Assembly: GCA_003024785.1 (NCBI GenBank)
Contig: PUQB01000095.1
Location: 133,612 to 197,611 of the forward strand
Reading direction: 5' to 3'
Source: Selaginella tamariscina
Lineage: Eukaryota; Streptophyta; Lycopodiopsida; Selaginellales; Selaginellaceae
DNA: 64,000 nt
The number at the start of each line of letters is the position of its first letter. The stretch's first letter is position 1. Shown here piece after piece: positions 11,779-23,890 of this stretch. The notes beneath the pieces were generated by a model. It was not told the DNA's origin and did not search any database. It was given only the letters and a program-made list of their open reading frames with translations. The position numbers and the translations under genes are program-made.

Positions 11779-12661
11779 ACTTATTATATAGTTTTTTGTG
11801 TATTTATTTAATTTAATTTATTTATTTTGCAGTTTTCGAATATAGGTAACTTAGAGGCCCACGGTTTTGCAAGGAACAGGTTCTGGGCCATTGACACAGA
11901 CCCTCCACCGATTACAAGTGCATCTGGCATCACGAGCTGTACTAACAAAGGCAGCTCTGTTGATCTTATCCTTAAGAACAACAATGAAGAGCATGGTTGG
12001 CATAGGTAATCAATATTAATTAATTAATTAAGTTTATTTAAAAATGTATAAATAAATACATTATAAAAATGTGATTTTAATTTATTTTTATTTATTTATA
12101 TATTTTAATAGTTTTGAAATGAGGTTACGTGTTGCATTAAAACGTGGCGGAGACCTCGCACAAACAATCCGTGTTAGAAATACAGACAGCAGACCCTTCT
12201 CTTTTACGATTGCACTCCATACGTATTTCTCAGTCTCCGACGTCAGGTGAGCTATTTCTATATATTTATTATTGTAATATAATATTAAATTTTATTTATT
12301 TATATTATTTAGTGAAGTACGTATTGAAGGCCTTGAGACTCTGGAATACCTGGACAACTTGCAAGATCGAAAGCGTTTCACAGAGCAAGGTGATTCGATT
12401 ACGTTCGAAGGTGAGGTAAGTGTATACAGTCAACACACACACACCCCTATATATGTATATAATTATAAAACTAAATATGTGTATTAGGTTGATAGAGTCT
12501 ATTTGGGAACTCCCACCAAGATTGCCATTGTTGATCACGAGAGAAAAAGAACCATTGTGGTGAAGAAGGAAGGATTACCAGATACAGGTATTACATGTGT
12601 TTCTCTCTCTCTCACACACACACACACACCAATTGAGCATAATTAATATTCACTAGTTATA

Positions 12662-12709
<48 letters not shown>

Positions 12710-12941
12710 TATTTGATTTTGGACTAGTTGTATGGAATCCATGGGACAAGAAGGCGAGGGCAATGGCTGACTTTGGGGATGACGAGTATTTACGGATGGT
12801 GTGTGTTGAGCCAGCTGTAATAGAGACACCAATCACACTTAAACCCGGGGAGAATGGAAATGTCGACATGAGCTCTCCGTTGTCCCCTCTAGTTACTGCA
12901 GTGGCCAACTGGATCCCGCCACGGTGTTACAAGTACAGTGA
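11369..12941 (+). CDS. Glucose-6-phosphate 1-epimerase-like protein, 8 exons
   Basis: Belongs to the aldose 1-epimerase fold, hexose-6-phosphate branch (EC 5.1.3.15 family), which interconverts the anomers of glucose 6-phosphate. Exon 1 starts MTTVKDSVNGLEKVVL. Later exons give IFKPPKAIRGGIPICFPQ, FSNIGNLEAHGFARNRFW, NNEEHGWHR, FTIALHTYFSVSD (with a conserved catalytic-region His), RVYLGTPTKIAIVDH, VVWNPWDKKARAMADFGDDE and MVCVEPAVIETPITLKPGE. Two single-base losses are evident: near 11562, where GGTCAATAACATC creates a stop in place of GGQVTSW, and near 12852, where restoring one G gives EEWKCRHELSVVP, then SSYCSGQLDPATVLQVQ with stop at 12939-12941. Without repair the frame runs to 12960. 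Exons are short and separated by CA/GT-rich introns. Confidence 0.9.
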
Positions 12942-13926
12942 AACGAGTATATATCACTGAGTATACTAGTATATACTTTGGCGTGTTATTATACGATTAC
13001 TTGGATTCTCCACTCTTCTATGCAACACAACATATAGTGTGATTTTTTTTTAATCTTCAGATATAATTAAAGTTTATTATTTATTTATTTTGTTCCATAT
13101 TATATATATATAGTAAATTAAATTAATGTAAGTTGTAGAATATATAAATTTTAAAAGAATATGTTAATATTTGTTTTAAACCTTATTAACACACACACAC
13201 ATATATATAGACACACACACACACACACAATATAATTTCGATAATAACAAGAAATTTACGTAGTCTAATCAATAATAATAATTAGGAGTTACTTAATTGG
13301 GTCAGACAATAATAACATGGGTCATGTAAGTTCCAATAATCACAAATATGTTATGTATTGAATATAATCACATTTTACATTGCATAATATATACAGATGT
13401 TTAATATTATTTTACATGATCATTGGTTCTTTAAAGTTTATATTATATAATTATATATATAAAAGTTTATTTAAACTTTAATTTTGAAAATATAAATTTA
13501 ATGTGGTATTCTTGTATAATAATACTTAAATCTACTTATAAACATAAATTAAAATCTCATAGAGTGTATCTTCATACTACACACACACATACACACACGC
13601 CGAATATTATATATTTATAATAATTTATTTGTTGTGTACAAAGATGACAACATTTACATAAACCTTAAACATTAAAGGCCGGACCCATATCATCCGAATG
13701 GATATATGTGTTGGTTATATACGTATGTGTGTGTATGTATGTGTGTCTACATTGTAGTTGTCGTATATGTGTATGGCTAAATACTGTATAATAAAGTTCG
13801 CCAAAAGTTAAGTGAAAATCTTCATCAGTAATACAACAACAAATTAAACTAACGGAGTGGTCCTTGAGAAGTCGGTTTTGCCACCCAACATATGTAACTG
13901 TACGCTAATACATCAGTGTCTGTGCG

Positions 13927-13968
<42 letters not shown>

Positions 13969-14022
13969 TATGTGTATATATATTATATATATAGAGAGAG
14001 AGAGGAGAGGAGAGAGAGAGAC
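12942..14022. other. AT-rich intergenic between convergent genes
   Basis: No gene is seen. CA microsatellites occur at 13190-13230 and 13578-13600. A (CT)n tract at 13927-13964 and (GA)n at 13992-14019 lie in inverted order around a TA-rich core just after the F-box gene's stop, and can form a long hairpin. Confidence 0.6.
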
Positions 14023-14172
14023 TTACTTAACGCCGGAGATCATCACGGAAATAGCCACAACCATAGCTCCAAACCCAAGTGAAGATACCCAGTGGACAGG
14101 AGCTCCGGTTACACCTCCAACTTGAGCTGCTTGCTTACCACCTTCATCTTCATTGCCTCCTGCTAATAAACA

Positions 14173-14209
<37 letters not shown>

Positions 14210-15260
14210 TGCATGCATGTATACCTGGGGTGGCCTCTTTTCCACCTGATGCTTGCTGTGCAGACCGTGAAAGTATGCGACTCTCCAGCAAGCTGATCAT
14301 GTCCACTGTGAAACACCTGCTCGAAACGAGTACATCATTCTCAACAATCTGCTGCCAGACTCCCTTAGCACCATCATAAACTGCCAATATCCCGACTCCT
14401 AGCGGCCACGACCTGGGATTACATTATTGAAAACCAACATGACAACGTGGGTACGAGTTGCAGTTATACAGCTCCCGAATGGCTCAATACTCCTGCCCAA
14501 GGGATAGAGGTTGTACACAGCTTGCATAATCTCTTTCCACACCTTCTGATCGTATACAAACACATGTACCCGGTTGCCTGAGAGACGCACCATGAGCAGA
14601 TCCTCACAGCCAGCAGGACAAAGAATGTCACAGAATGCTCCAATTCATGGGCGATGTATATTCTAGTGACCTCCGAAGTGACCAGATCATGAGCCTCGAA
14701 ATACGCACCATGCTCATCTTTGAAGCGTTTGCCGTAGGGGAAGTATACCGTGCTTCCTCTCCTGATGGGTAGTGTCTGTTCTTCCCATACACACATATGC
14801 AGGACTTCCTCGTCGAGAGCGGGATAAGAAGCCATCCCATACGGCCAGCTGCTGAAGGCTACACAGGACTGGCGAGTGTTCTTCACCATTCCCCATCGTT
14901 TCCCATCCGGTACTCAGTGATCGTGTCTGAACATGTATCCGCTTGCTGGAAAACCCGATTCTCTGGAGAGAAATGGTAGAATCCACGGAGCAACCGCGCG
15001 CCAGCAGGAAGAAGACTGCCCAGAGGCACGAACCGAGCACTGCTTTCGGAAAACACACAGACAGCGGGCAGAATGCTACCATAGCCACACAAAGCGAGCA
15101 CTGAAGGATGAACGGCTTTATAGGAAGAAATGAAAGCAGGAGACATGATGATAGTGTGCCATTTCTTGGCGGAGGAAGCTGTACGAACCAGCGTCTTCAG
15201 GTCGACCTTAAGAAGGATCGCCCAGATCGCGTCGTCGTTCAGGTGCTCCCAGCTTCCCAT
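14023..15260 (-). CDS. F-box protein with C-terminal hydrophobic tail
   Basis: Read right to left, ATG at 15260 begins MGSWEHLNDDAIWAILLKVD followed by LKTLVRTASSAKKWHTIIMS, an F-box: the usual L..D....IL..L....L.R....KKW pattern. F-box proteins bind SKP1 and act as substrate adaptors of SCF ubiquitin ligases. The middle part (YPALDEEVLHMCVWEE, TVYFPYGKRFKDEHGA, VRLSGNRVHVFVYDQKVWKE) looks like weak beta-propeller or kelch-like repeats. A second exon begins after an intron at about 14172-14223 made almost wholly of GT and GA repeats. The end reads GGVTGAPVHWVSSLGFGAMV then VAISVMISGVK, a hydrophobic tail that might anchor it in a membrane, which is unusual. Frame breaks occur near 14885 and 14615. 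The link of the last exon to this gene is inferred from the splice sites. Confidence 0.65.
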
Positions 15261-16489
15261 ACTGCCCCTCTCCAACTAAATACCTAGTTACCTTACACGC
15301 CCCACACACACGCACGCACGCACGCACGCACAAGTTAGCGTTTCATATATATAAAAGTTTTAAATAGGTAATGTATGCAGAACATTCAAACCTAGCAAGA
15401 GAAAGTATATACCAGCATATTTTAAAATTCGAAAATTTAATGCTTTTAATAAAAGTTTATTTATTTTATAACATCTATTTTATATTTTAATTATAGAATT
15501 AAAAGAATACTACCAAAATTATAAATTTACATAATACAATATATATATACATACATACACCCCACATACACACATATATTATACATTTAAAGTCTACTTC
15601 TTAATATAATTCAGAATTTATTATCTATGAATATATCTTTCTAAATTTTAATGTTATGACTTTATATTAAAATTTGATAATATACACTGAAGACACATCT
15701 TGAGGATATTCTTAATTGAAAATGCGAATATACTTTGTTTAACACGTGTTCTTGGATAATCTGTCCTAGGTTTTCATTTGTGTGTGTTTTCTTCGGGAGG
15801 ATCCAGTGCTCAGCGTGCTTGAGCGCCTGGAAGAATCGCTCGTGTCTTACTTCTTAATGTTCTGTGCTTCTCAGGTAATGTAAAAATCCTTTCTTTTCTT
15901 TCTTGCATCAATTAGTTTCATTCACATATAGATATTGTATGTATGTGATTCGTATCTGTATACAATTAGTTCTCAAAAACACAGAAAATCCATGTTTTTG
16001 ACTTATTTCCAGCGACTAGGTTGAGAAAATGTCATTCTGATCGATCATATATGCAGCGATTAGAGGCATATTAAGATTTATACAAAACAAGCATTATGTA
16101 TTCCGATTAGTTCTGAAAGAAACGCAAAAGAAAAAGAAATCCCTCTTTTTGATCTAATTTCAATCAATTAGGCACAGGACAGAAGTATAAGTTCTTAGAT
16201 TTTGTTGCATATAGTCTCAAGTAATGCAAAGCCCCTCTTTTAATCTTAATTGCAGCGATTACATGACTATTTACTAATTAATATAAATGCAAAACTTCGA
16301 TTTTTATATATATGTCAAATGCAGAAAATCCTTGTTTTTGAAGCTGTCAGGTTCACAAAACATACATATTAACAATGCACTGTATATACTCAAACAAAAT
16401 GGTTCCTTAGACTTAGTCTGTGATTAGAGTACTGTTTTGATCTTCGTTCTGATTTTTACAGATCACAAACACGGAAGCACTTTCTCGAT
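15261..16489. other. Intergenic and untranslated leader of MAF1
   Basis: Bases 15261-15760 are AT-rich with GCAC and TACA microsatellites. From about 15770 composition changes: a CTCAGGTAATG donor-like site at 15871 and a TTTTTACAG acceptor-like site at 16460 suggest a non-coding first exon and a 5' leader intron before the MAF1 start. Four short AGAAAATCC..TTTTTGA-like motifs recur at about 15983, 16135 and 16323. No other gene is seen. Confidence 0.45.
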
Positions 16490-17998
16490 ATGAAGTTCCT
16501 CGAATACACACCTTTCACAAGGTTAGTTAAGCTAATTTAATTTAATTTTTTTTTTCCTGATGATCTTTTATGTATATATACAGAATAAATGGATTTTTGG
16601 ACAACGTGGACCTTGGGGATTGCCGCATCAAAGGCGCACTGGAAGCTTACTCTTGTGAGTTAATTGTCTTCTTTCTTGAAGCTTACTCTTGTGAGTTAAT
16701 TATCTGTCTTTCCCACGTTATCGGAAGTTCTCATTGTTAACTTATACACATTTACTATGCTGAATGTTCACATAGACATAGACATATCTAGATGAGCATT
16801 TTTTATTATTCGTTAAACATTGTTTTACAATATGTAGCGTTGATCTTTATGAATTTTAGAATGCTATTTTGGTTTGAGGTAATTATAATTTTGTTCTTCA
16901 GGCAAACTTGCAGGGGCGGACAAGAAGCTCTCTCGCAGTATAGAAGAGGAGGTAACATATTTATCTAGTTTACACACACACGCACGCACATGTTTATTTA
17001 TCATTGTTATTACATCTCAGGTGTTGGACTCTTTGAAATGTCGCCTCAGAGCCTCTCCTCTTCCCCAGTTGGACCTCTATCAAGCTTGTCAAGGTTCTTA
17101 TTAGCATAGACACACTTTTACTTAATATAGTTTTTGCTTATGCTATATAATGTACTAATATTATATGTAAGTTCATCAGAGTAGAAAAGATGTACATTAG
17201 AGCATTTGATATAGTACTAACTACATTATTATTCTTCAGCCGAAGGACGCTGATTCACCTCATACTTACTTTGTCTCACATGTATCCCGACTATGACTTC
17301 AGGTATCCCTTTTAATATGACTCTGTGCGTGCATGTGTGTGTTGCGCGTGTGCTTGCATATATATGTGTATGTATATGTCCGGGTAATGCTAATGCTGAA
17401 AGCTATAAAGCTTTAACGGCTTAGCAACCCGATTTTATTTGTATTTTACTGGAAGTGATGTCAAAAGTTGACAAGCGGCTGAAATGCCGTTTTCTGAGAG
17501 TTCGAATCTCTCCATTTCCTTATTAACACACACACGCGTGCGTGTTTCTATGTCTGTTTCCAGTTCTTTGCGTGCACATCATTTCTCGAAAGAGAGCCCT
17601 GTCTCTGTGAAGGAAAACATCGGTTACCATCTGCTAGAAGCAACCAGGGTAAGATATTAGACATACATATAGCTGTATACCTATATACGCATGATATATT
17701 TTTGCATATTGTTATATACAATCTTATACGCAGGTGTGGGGCAGCAGAGCTCGGTAACGACGCTCTTCTAGTGGACAGCATATGGCAAGCTATTGACGAG
17801 GTATATATAATAATGTCATCTGTTATACAATGTTTTGTTAGAACATTTAACCTGAGTTAGTTTGTTTTATTGTAGGTGATTGACATTAAGGACTGTGACA
17901 TCTATAGCTTCTCGCCTGATCAGTTTAATGGTCCCTTCAACGAGGATGGCATGATGTAAGTAATCTTCGTATGTGTGTAGCACTGATGTTTCCCGATA

Positions 17999-18030
<32 letters not shown>

Positions 18031-18334
18031 TACATTGAGGATACAAAGTATAAATCGGCGTGCGTGTCTGCCGTGCGTCTGTGTGTGTACATGTGACTGA
18101 CGGTTGTTTATATAGATGGTCTTTCCACTACTTTTTCTACAACAAGAAGATGAAACGGATCCTCTACTTCAACTGCCAGAGTGTCAGGTAACATATACGT
18201 ATATATACGTTATTATATATACAATAGTAATCGTATAGCTTCTGAGACATGCTTACAACAGTAAACTCGCTGAGGAGAGATTCATATACGAGATGCGTGA
18301 CGAGGATGACTTTGTCCAGGGAATGGACCTGTAG
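16490..18334 (+). CDS. MAF1: MAF1, repressor of RNA polymerase III
   Basis: MAF1 represses tRNA and 5S rRNA transcription by binding RNA polymerase III under stress. Exon 1 reads [11 protein letters not shown], the family's invariant start; exon 2 [23 protein letters not shown]; then [127 protein letters not shown] and a final acidic exon ending [14 protein letters not shown]. The order and the acidic tail match plant MAF1. One extra G in the run at 17738-17741 must be dropped to join exon [19 protein letters not shown] 36-base tandem duplication spans the exon 2 donor (see findings). A tRNA-like segment lies in the intron after YPDYDFS. Confidence 0.93.
17451..17519 (+). ncRNA. tRNA-like segment inside a MAF1 intron (degenerate?)
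   Basis: A 69-base stretch can be drawn as a cloverleaf: 5' GGAAGTG pairs with 3' CATTTCC (one G-T), TGTC pairs with GACA as a D-stem, and GAGAG TTCGAAT CTCTC is a textbook T-arm. The anticodon arm is poor (GCGGC against GCCGT with a six-base loop), so identity cannot be read; one missing base would repair it. It may be a tRNA pseudogene, an organellar insertion or the head of a SINE. Confidence 0.35.
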
Positions 18335-19342
18335 TAGTAAGTAGTATGTACATTGCTTTCCTGTGTTACTAATAATGTAAATCTCTGCATTAATTTGTTC
18401 ATGTAATCTTTTGTTTACCTGTATGTTCGTGTGTATATATTATCTTATATGAAGAATGGGTAATCATTTAATTGCTTATATATATATATATATAGTTATA
18501 TACACGTGTTAAACTTTACAGAGCACATGAAATCGACACGTATGATTTCGGTTGCTTTTTACCAAAAGGTTTATATGTTTTCTATTTGTTAAACAATGCC
18601 ACGTCATATCACGTAAGTGCCAGCACGTGGCATTGAGCCTGTCACCAGTTGTTACGTAAGCGTTTGCCAGGTGGCTCGGAACTGTCGTAGATGAAATGTG
18701 AAAACTTTTGTTTTGGTAAGGGAGGAAAACAGTTTTAATACATAAATTGTTATTTATGAATAAAAACATACACTGTAAGATACTGTATACTGTGTATGTG
18801 TATATACACACATGCGTAGTGACACATGGGTGGTGAGTTGGCCCCCATGTGTCAGCCACGTGTTTGCATGTGTGCCACGTGGTGGAAAGTCTCTTGTATA
18901 TAAACAGGGTGCATATTTATCTGTTCTTTCAACATCAGCTATATTTTACAAAAAAGGAAGTATAGATTTAATATAATCTTTAATATTGTAAGATACTGTA
19001 TATTAAGTAACATACCGTATATACGCATGTGTATATACACACATGCGTAGTGACACATGGGTGGTGATCTGGCTCCCATGTGTCAGCGCCACATGTTGCA
19101 TGTGTGCCATGTGGTAGGAGGTCTCCTGTATAGTGGTTTGTAAAACTGATACATTGACATTTCATTTAATATATCTGCTCTCTTCTTGGTGGAGAAGTTG
19201 ATTTCCTTTCTTCGCCTTTTTCTTGTTTCCATGACAATGAACATGGAGACGGTTTAACATTATTGCTACTGCTATTGATGCACAACACTAAATTGTTAAA
19301 GCGCTTTTTTGAGGGTCCGTCCTCTCTTCCCGTCTGAGCCTC
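18335..19342. repeat. Direct repeat pair with nested palindrome and G-box motifs
   Basis: Two similar copies lie at about 18775-18901 and 18988-19135. Each contains GTATATACACACATGCGTAG, then TGACACATGGG and its inverse CCCATGTGTCA (18820-18830/18844-18854 and 19051-19061/19075-19085). CACGTG cores occur at about 18632, 18856 and 18875, with further GCCACGTCA and TTACGTAA motifs at about 18598 and 18650. A TATATAA box follows the first copy at 18897. The unit could be part of a promoter or of the long terminal repeat of the retroelement that follows. No coding gene is supported. Confidence 0.65.
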
Positions 19343-22300
19343 ATGCCAGGATCTACTTCAGTACTCCTTCATTTTTTTCACAAGCCACAAATCCGAGGGT
19401 TCGACCTCGATCTTTGTGGTGATCCGGGAGATGATGTATACCACTGGTTTGATCATTTCCAAGTCATTGTTCATTACCATGGTTGGGATGATGCTCTCAA
19501 AGAATTCCCTACATGTGTTGGAAGGCCTATGCTCAAGGTATAATGGATTGGCTGCGGAGATTCAAACCAATAGTAATCGGGTTAACGGAATGCCTCAACG
19601 TACATTTGGCAAAGTTGAGGATTCAGATGATGCTTTCCAACAACTGCATGCGACACGACAACATCCTGGTGAGTCTGTTAGGTTCAGTATTAGGTTCGGA
19701 GATTTAGTTCGGCGTGCATATCTTAACATGCCTGAGCCTATTAAGCTCGGTATGTTATAGCCAACTATGCGACCCGAACTTGTTCGATTCGTTCGGGCTC
19801 TTCATCTACCACTTGGAGGAAGCTTTTGGTTTTGAGTTGGTGCCTGGTGAGGGCCGTGTTCCCCTTGGGTTTACCTGCTCCTCTTGTTTAGCGTGTTGAT
19901 CCAATGGAGGTTGATGCTACTGCATATGTACCCGCACGGCAAACCTTTCGTGGTCGACCTCGGGGCCCACCCGTGGACCACCTCCCGAAATCGTCCTGCA
20001 CCTGCTCCAGTACCTGCCCGTGGTGGTCAAAATCCACGGATTCGTGACAGGAGGAATCGGAACAATGCAGGTCGACCCAATCAAGTTCATTGTTGGGCCT
20101 GTTGGGCGCCTGGACATACTTGGCGGGCATGCGATGTGTATCCTGATTGGCGTCCACCACATCCAGGCTGGCGACCATATGTTCCGGATGGTGTGCCTGT
20201 GGCGGCCATTATGTCTGATGATGAGCTTCCAGATGACGAAGCCTCTCTTGCAGGTGGATCTGTTGCGGAAAACCAGTAATCGTACGGGCGACGGAGGGAT
20301 CCCGTGCGATGGAGACTTCACCTCCATGCTTTTTCCGCTATGCATATCAAGGTTTGCAAGTTCCACCAGATCATCCAGTTTTCACATTTTCTGCACGAGT
20401 GAATGATCTTTCAGTCACAGTGCTTGTGGATACAGGATCCAGTATGTCTTCCATAACTCTTCTCTAGCGCATCGGTGCTCATTACCCTTAAGACGTGCAG
20501 ATAAGGTCTTGCACATTTTATATGGTAATGGGCAGTCTCGTGCAGTATCACAGTACACCACTTCACTACGCTGGTTTGGGTGCAATGTAAGTTTCCCTCT
20601 GGGTCTCTTAGGGTTGTCCCTTCCCAGGTCTTTGACATTTCTGGGATGTGATTGGTTAAAGCAGTCGAAAGGTATGTGTGATTTTTCACTCTCTCCTCCT
20701 GTATTACGCTTGGAGTCTGTGTCTTTGCAGTCTGTTCCTTTACGTCCAGAGAAGCTTGTTGCTGTTTGTATCACATACAGCTCCTTTGATTCCGGTCTTG
20801 GGGTGGTGTTCATCTCAACAGGTTCAAATGCGGATCCGTCACCGAGTATCGAGCACAATGCATCGAACAACTTAAGAGCAGTATGCAAGTTTGTTCAAAT
20901 TTGATCTGTCCCAAGGTGCACGTGTGAAGACTCGACACTGTATACCCACCGGCAATGCAAAGCCTTTCAAAGTCCCGGTTCGACGCAGGTCACCAAAGAG
21001 TTATCAGCCATGCGAACAGCTGTTACTGATATGATTGGTAAACGAGTGTGTCGTCCATCACGGAGTCCATGGGCATGTGAACCTCATTTGGTTCCCAAGC
21101 CTGATGGATCTCTCGATTTTGTGTGGATTACCGACCTCTTAACGATGTTACCATCAAAGATGTCTATCCACTTCCGAACTCTGCCGATCTATTAGATCGT
21201 TTGGGTCAGAGTCGATGGTTTACTAAGTTGGATTTGGCATCAGGATATTGGCAGGTTCCTATGGCTGAGGAGGATATTCCAAAAACGGCCTTCCGGACAC
21301 CATTTGGTCTTTACGAGTTTTTGGTCATGCCTTTTGGATTGACTTCAGCTCCTGCCACCTTTCAACGCATGATGGATGAGCTTCTTTCCGATATGCCTGA
21401 TATCACTGCCGATTTTATCGACGATGTGCTCATTCATGGGTCTGGTTCTTGGGAGGATCACATTCGTGATGTACGGCGCGTTCTTGATCGATTTCGAGAA
21501 GTTGGCCTGAAGTTGAAACTTGAAAAGTGTGTGTTTGGTTCGACCGACACCACTTACTTGGGTTACCGTATATCTCGAGAGGGTTTACAGGTGGATCCAA
21601 TGAAGTTGCGAGCTGTTCGAGAGTTCCCTCGTCCCCGTACAGTACAGGAAGTCCAGCGTTTCTTGGGCACGGTGCAGTACTTGGGTCGATTCATCGATCA
21701 TCTCACTGATCGAACTGCCCCTCTTCGGGAGTTAGTTCATCAAGGTATCTTTCAGGTGGACTCGCAGGTGTCAGCAGGCATTTGACCAGTTAAAAGAGTT
21801 CCTGACAACTCCACCATTGCTTCAATACCCAGATTTTACTCGTCCGTTCATTTTACGAGTAGATGCCTCAGATGTTGGTATTGGTGGTGTATTGATGCAA
21901 ACTGATGCTGTGGATTCTTCAATTCGACACCCGGTGGCTTACATTAGTCGAGTACTCACGCCGGCTGAGCGGAATTATTCCACTACTGAAAAAGAATGCC
22001 TTGCTGCTGTTTGGGGTTTTGAACGACTTCATGCCTACTTACATGGGAGTGAAACACTTTTGGAGTGTGATCATGCTGCTTCACTTCCTTATTAAAACGG
22101 AAGAATTTAATGGGTCGCGTAGCCAGATGGGCATTACGTCTCCAGGTATATAACTTTAAGGTGGTGCATAGGCCTGGGCGAACAATGGTGGATGCGGATG
22201 CACTTTCTCGAGCACCCCTCTCCAATTCCACTTTGCCTGCTCATGCAGTAGTTGCAACGTTCGATTTTGATACAAGCCCCTCAGGTATTCGATGCCGACT

Positions 22301-22625
22301 TACCATCCTTGGAACAGTAATAGGATGCTCAAAAACATGAACTATAAACGAGGCAATTACGCGATGCGTTTGCAAATCCGTCTTCCGAACCTCGGTTTCG
22401 ACAATATCATGCTCAGTTTCAACTTCATTGTATTTTATTGGGACAAATCCAGAGGACAGATGGCATTTGTTGTACCCTCTACATATGTTCCACACCTTCT
22501 TCGAGCATATCATGATTCACCTATTATTGGAGGTTATCTTGGTCACCAACGAGTGTTGGAGAAGCTATGCCGATCATTTTATTGGCCCAGCATGCGTGGT
22601 GATGTGATCGGTATATTCAAAGCTG
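19343..22625 (+). mobile_element. Degenerate Ty3/gypsy retrotransposon (gag-pol)
   Basis: Coding order is that of a Ty3/gypsy element. Gag-like sequence (19343-19760: LCGDPGDDVYHWFDHFQVIV, DSDDAFQQLHATRQHPGESV) leads to a zinc knuckle CWACWAPGHTWRAC (about 20090-20137, CX2CX4HX4C). An aspartic protease site VLVDTGSS is at about 20420. Reverse transcriptase spans about 21000-21770 (YRPLNDVTIKDVYPLPN, WFTKLDLASGYWQVPM, FGLTSAPATFQRMMDELL, ADFIDDVLIHG with the catalytic Asp pair, LGYRISREGL). RNase H follows (LRVDASDVGIGGVLMQ, YSTTEKECLAAVWGFERLH, VHRPGRTMVDADALSR). Only the zinc-binding head of integrase remains (HDSPIIGGYLGHQRVLEKLC). Several frame breaks and stops mean it is inactive. Long terminal repeats were not found. 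Confidence 0.9.
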
Positions 22626-23890
22626 TCCCAGTATATTTCCTGAGCAATAAGTCTCAAACGTTAGAGAAGTTTAAACAATTTATTTATGTGAAACTGAGAA
22701 AACACTACAGGTTGTAAGGACTGACAATGGAGGAGAGTTTCTCTCAAAGCCATTTCTGTTGTATTTGCAGGAACAAAACATTTGTGTTCAGAGAGCTGCT
22801 CCATATAACCATGGACAAAACGGTGTTGTGGAAAGAAATCTACGGACAATACAATCTGCATGGCTTGGGTTTGGACATGATAACATTTTGTTAACCAGAA
22901 AGTTTCATATTGGTTCTCAGTCTGACTGCGTATACAAACCTAAGCCAGTGACTAGGGTTAACATTTCTGTGAATGACTAAGTGTCTAATAATGATGTTCA
23001 TGTGAACAATATCAATGGTTATGTCCCTAGTACTGATGTTATGAAAATGCTGATTGATATCCCTGTGAACAATGTTAGTAATAAGTCCAGTGGACAATAA
23101 TTGTGTTTCTAATGTCCCTGTGGACAATATGACGATCCGACAAGATTTTCCAGATCTGGAAGTATCCCAATGGATATAATATCTATCCTTTTAGGATATG
23201 CCATGTACAGAAGAAAACCCAGTTCATAACAAGGTTTCACGTGTACAAAGAATCCAACGGTGAAATCCATCTCACATGCAAGGTATGTCTAACGTTCATT
23301 TTACTAATGATATTTTTAGTTTGCAGCAAGAACAGGTTTCAGAACGCAATCAGCCTTCTCACACACAAGATGATGACATGGTGGAGGTCACTGTTGAGCA
23401 AGCAAAGCCTCATGCAATAAAGTTGAAGAAACTTTGTGAGCCGACTACAGTTTCTGAGGCACTACGGAGTCCAAATGGATGACCATGCAATATGAATATA
23501 GGGCACGACTTGAAAATAACTCTCGTCCTTTTCCTCGTGGATGTCGAGTCATACAGTGTAAGTGGGTCTTCAAGGTAAAGTATAATTCTGACGGATCTTT
23601 AAGGCTCGGTTGGTTGCCAAAGGCTGCTCTCAGAAACAAGGAATCGATCGTATTGAAATTTTTTTCCCAGTAGCCAAGCTCACTTTCATACGTATTTGAT
23701 TAGCTTTGCTGCAGCTTTAGGTCTTGAGATCCACCTAAAAAATTACTTTTTACACGGTGAAATCGATCAAGAGGTTTACATGTCTCAACCACCAATGTTT
23801 GAGGTACAAAATTCACCTAATTTGATATATAAATTGAATAAGTCCATATACGGTCTTAAGCAAAATCCACTGTATTTGTTATGAAACCAT
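22625..23890 (+). mobile_element. Ty1/copia retrotransposon fragment joined to the gypsy element
   Basis: At about 22620-22635 the reading changes abruptly from gypsy integrase to copia integrase: YFLSNKSQTLEKFKQF, VVRTDNGGEFLSKPF (catalytic-core Asp) and RAAPYNHGQNGVVERNLRTI (catalytic Glu). After a variable linker, copia reverse transcriptase pieces appear: LCEPTTVSEALRSPN, GCRVIQCKWVFKVKYNSDGS, FAAALGLEIH, FLHGEIDQEVYMSQPPMFEV and KLNKSIYGLKQN, ending near 23880. The catalytic YxDD part is missing. Many stops and small losses show it is dead. The order integrase then reverse transcriptase is diagnostic of copia. Confidence 0.88.

Noticed and set aside
14464-14979. Plus-strand and alternative-frame open stretches in the F-box gene
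   Set aside because: They are shadows of the minus-strand gene and lack recognisable motifs.
15261-15275. Extended start of the F-box protein at 15275 (MERGS...)
   Set aside because: The codon there is TTG; the first ATG is at 15260 and begins MGSWEHL.
21400-21440. FIDD in place of YxDD in the gypsy reverse transcriptase as an unusual active site
   Set aside because: F-I-D-D is a common form of this motif in plant Ty3/gypsy elements.
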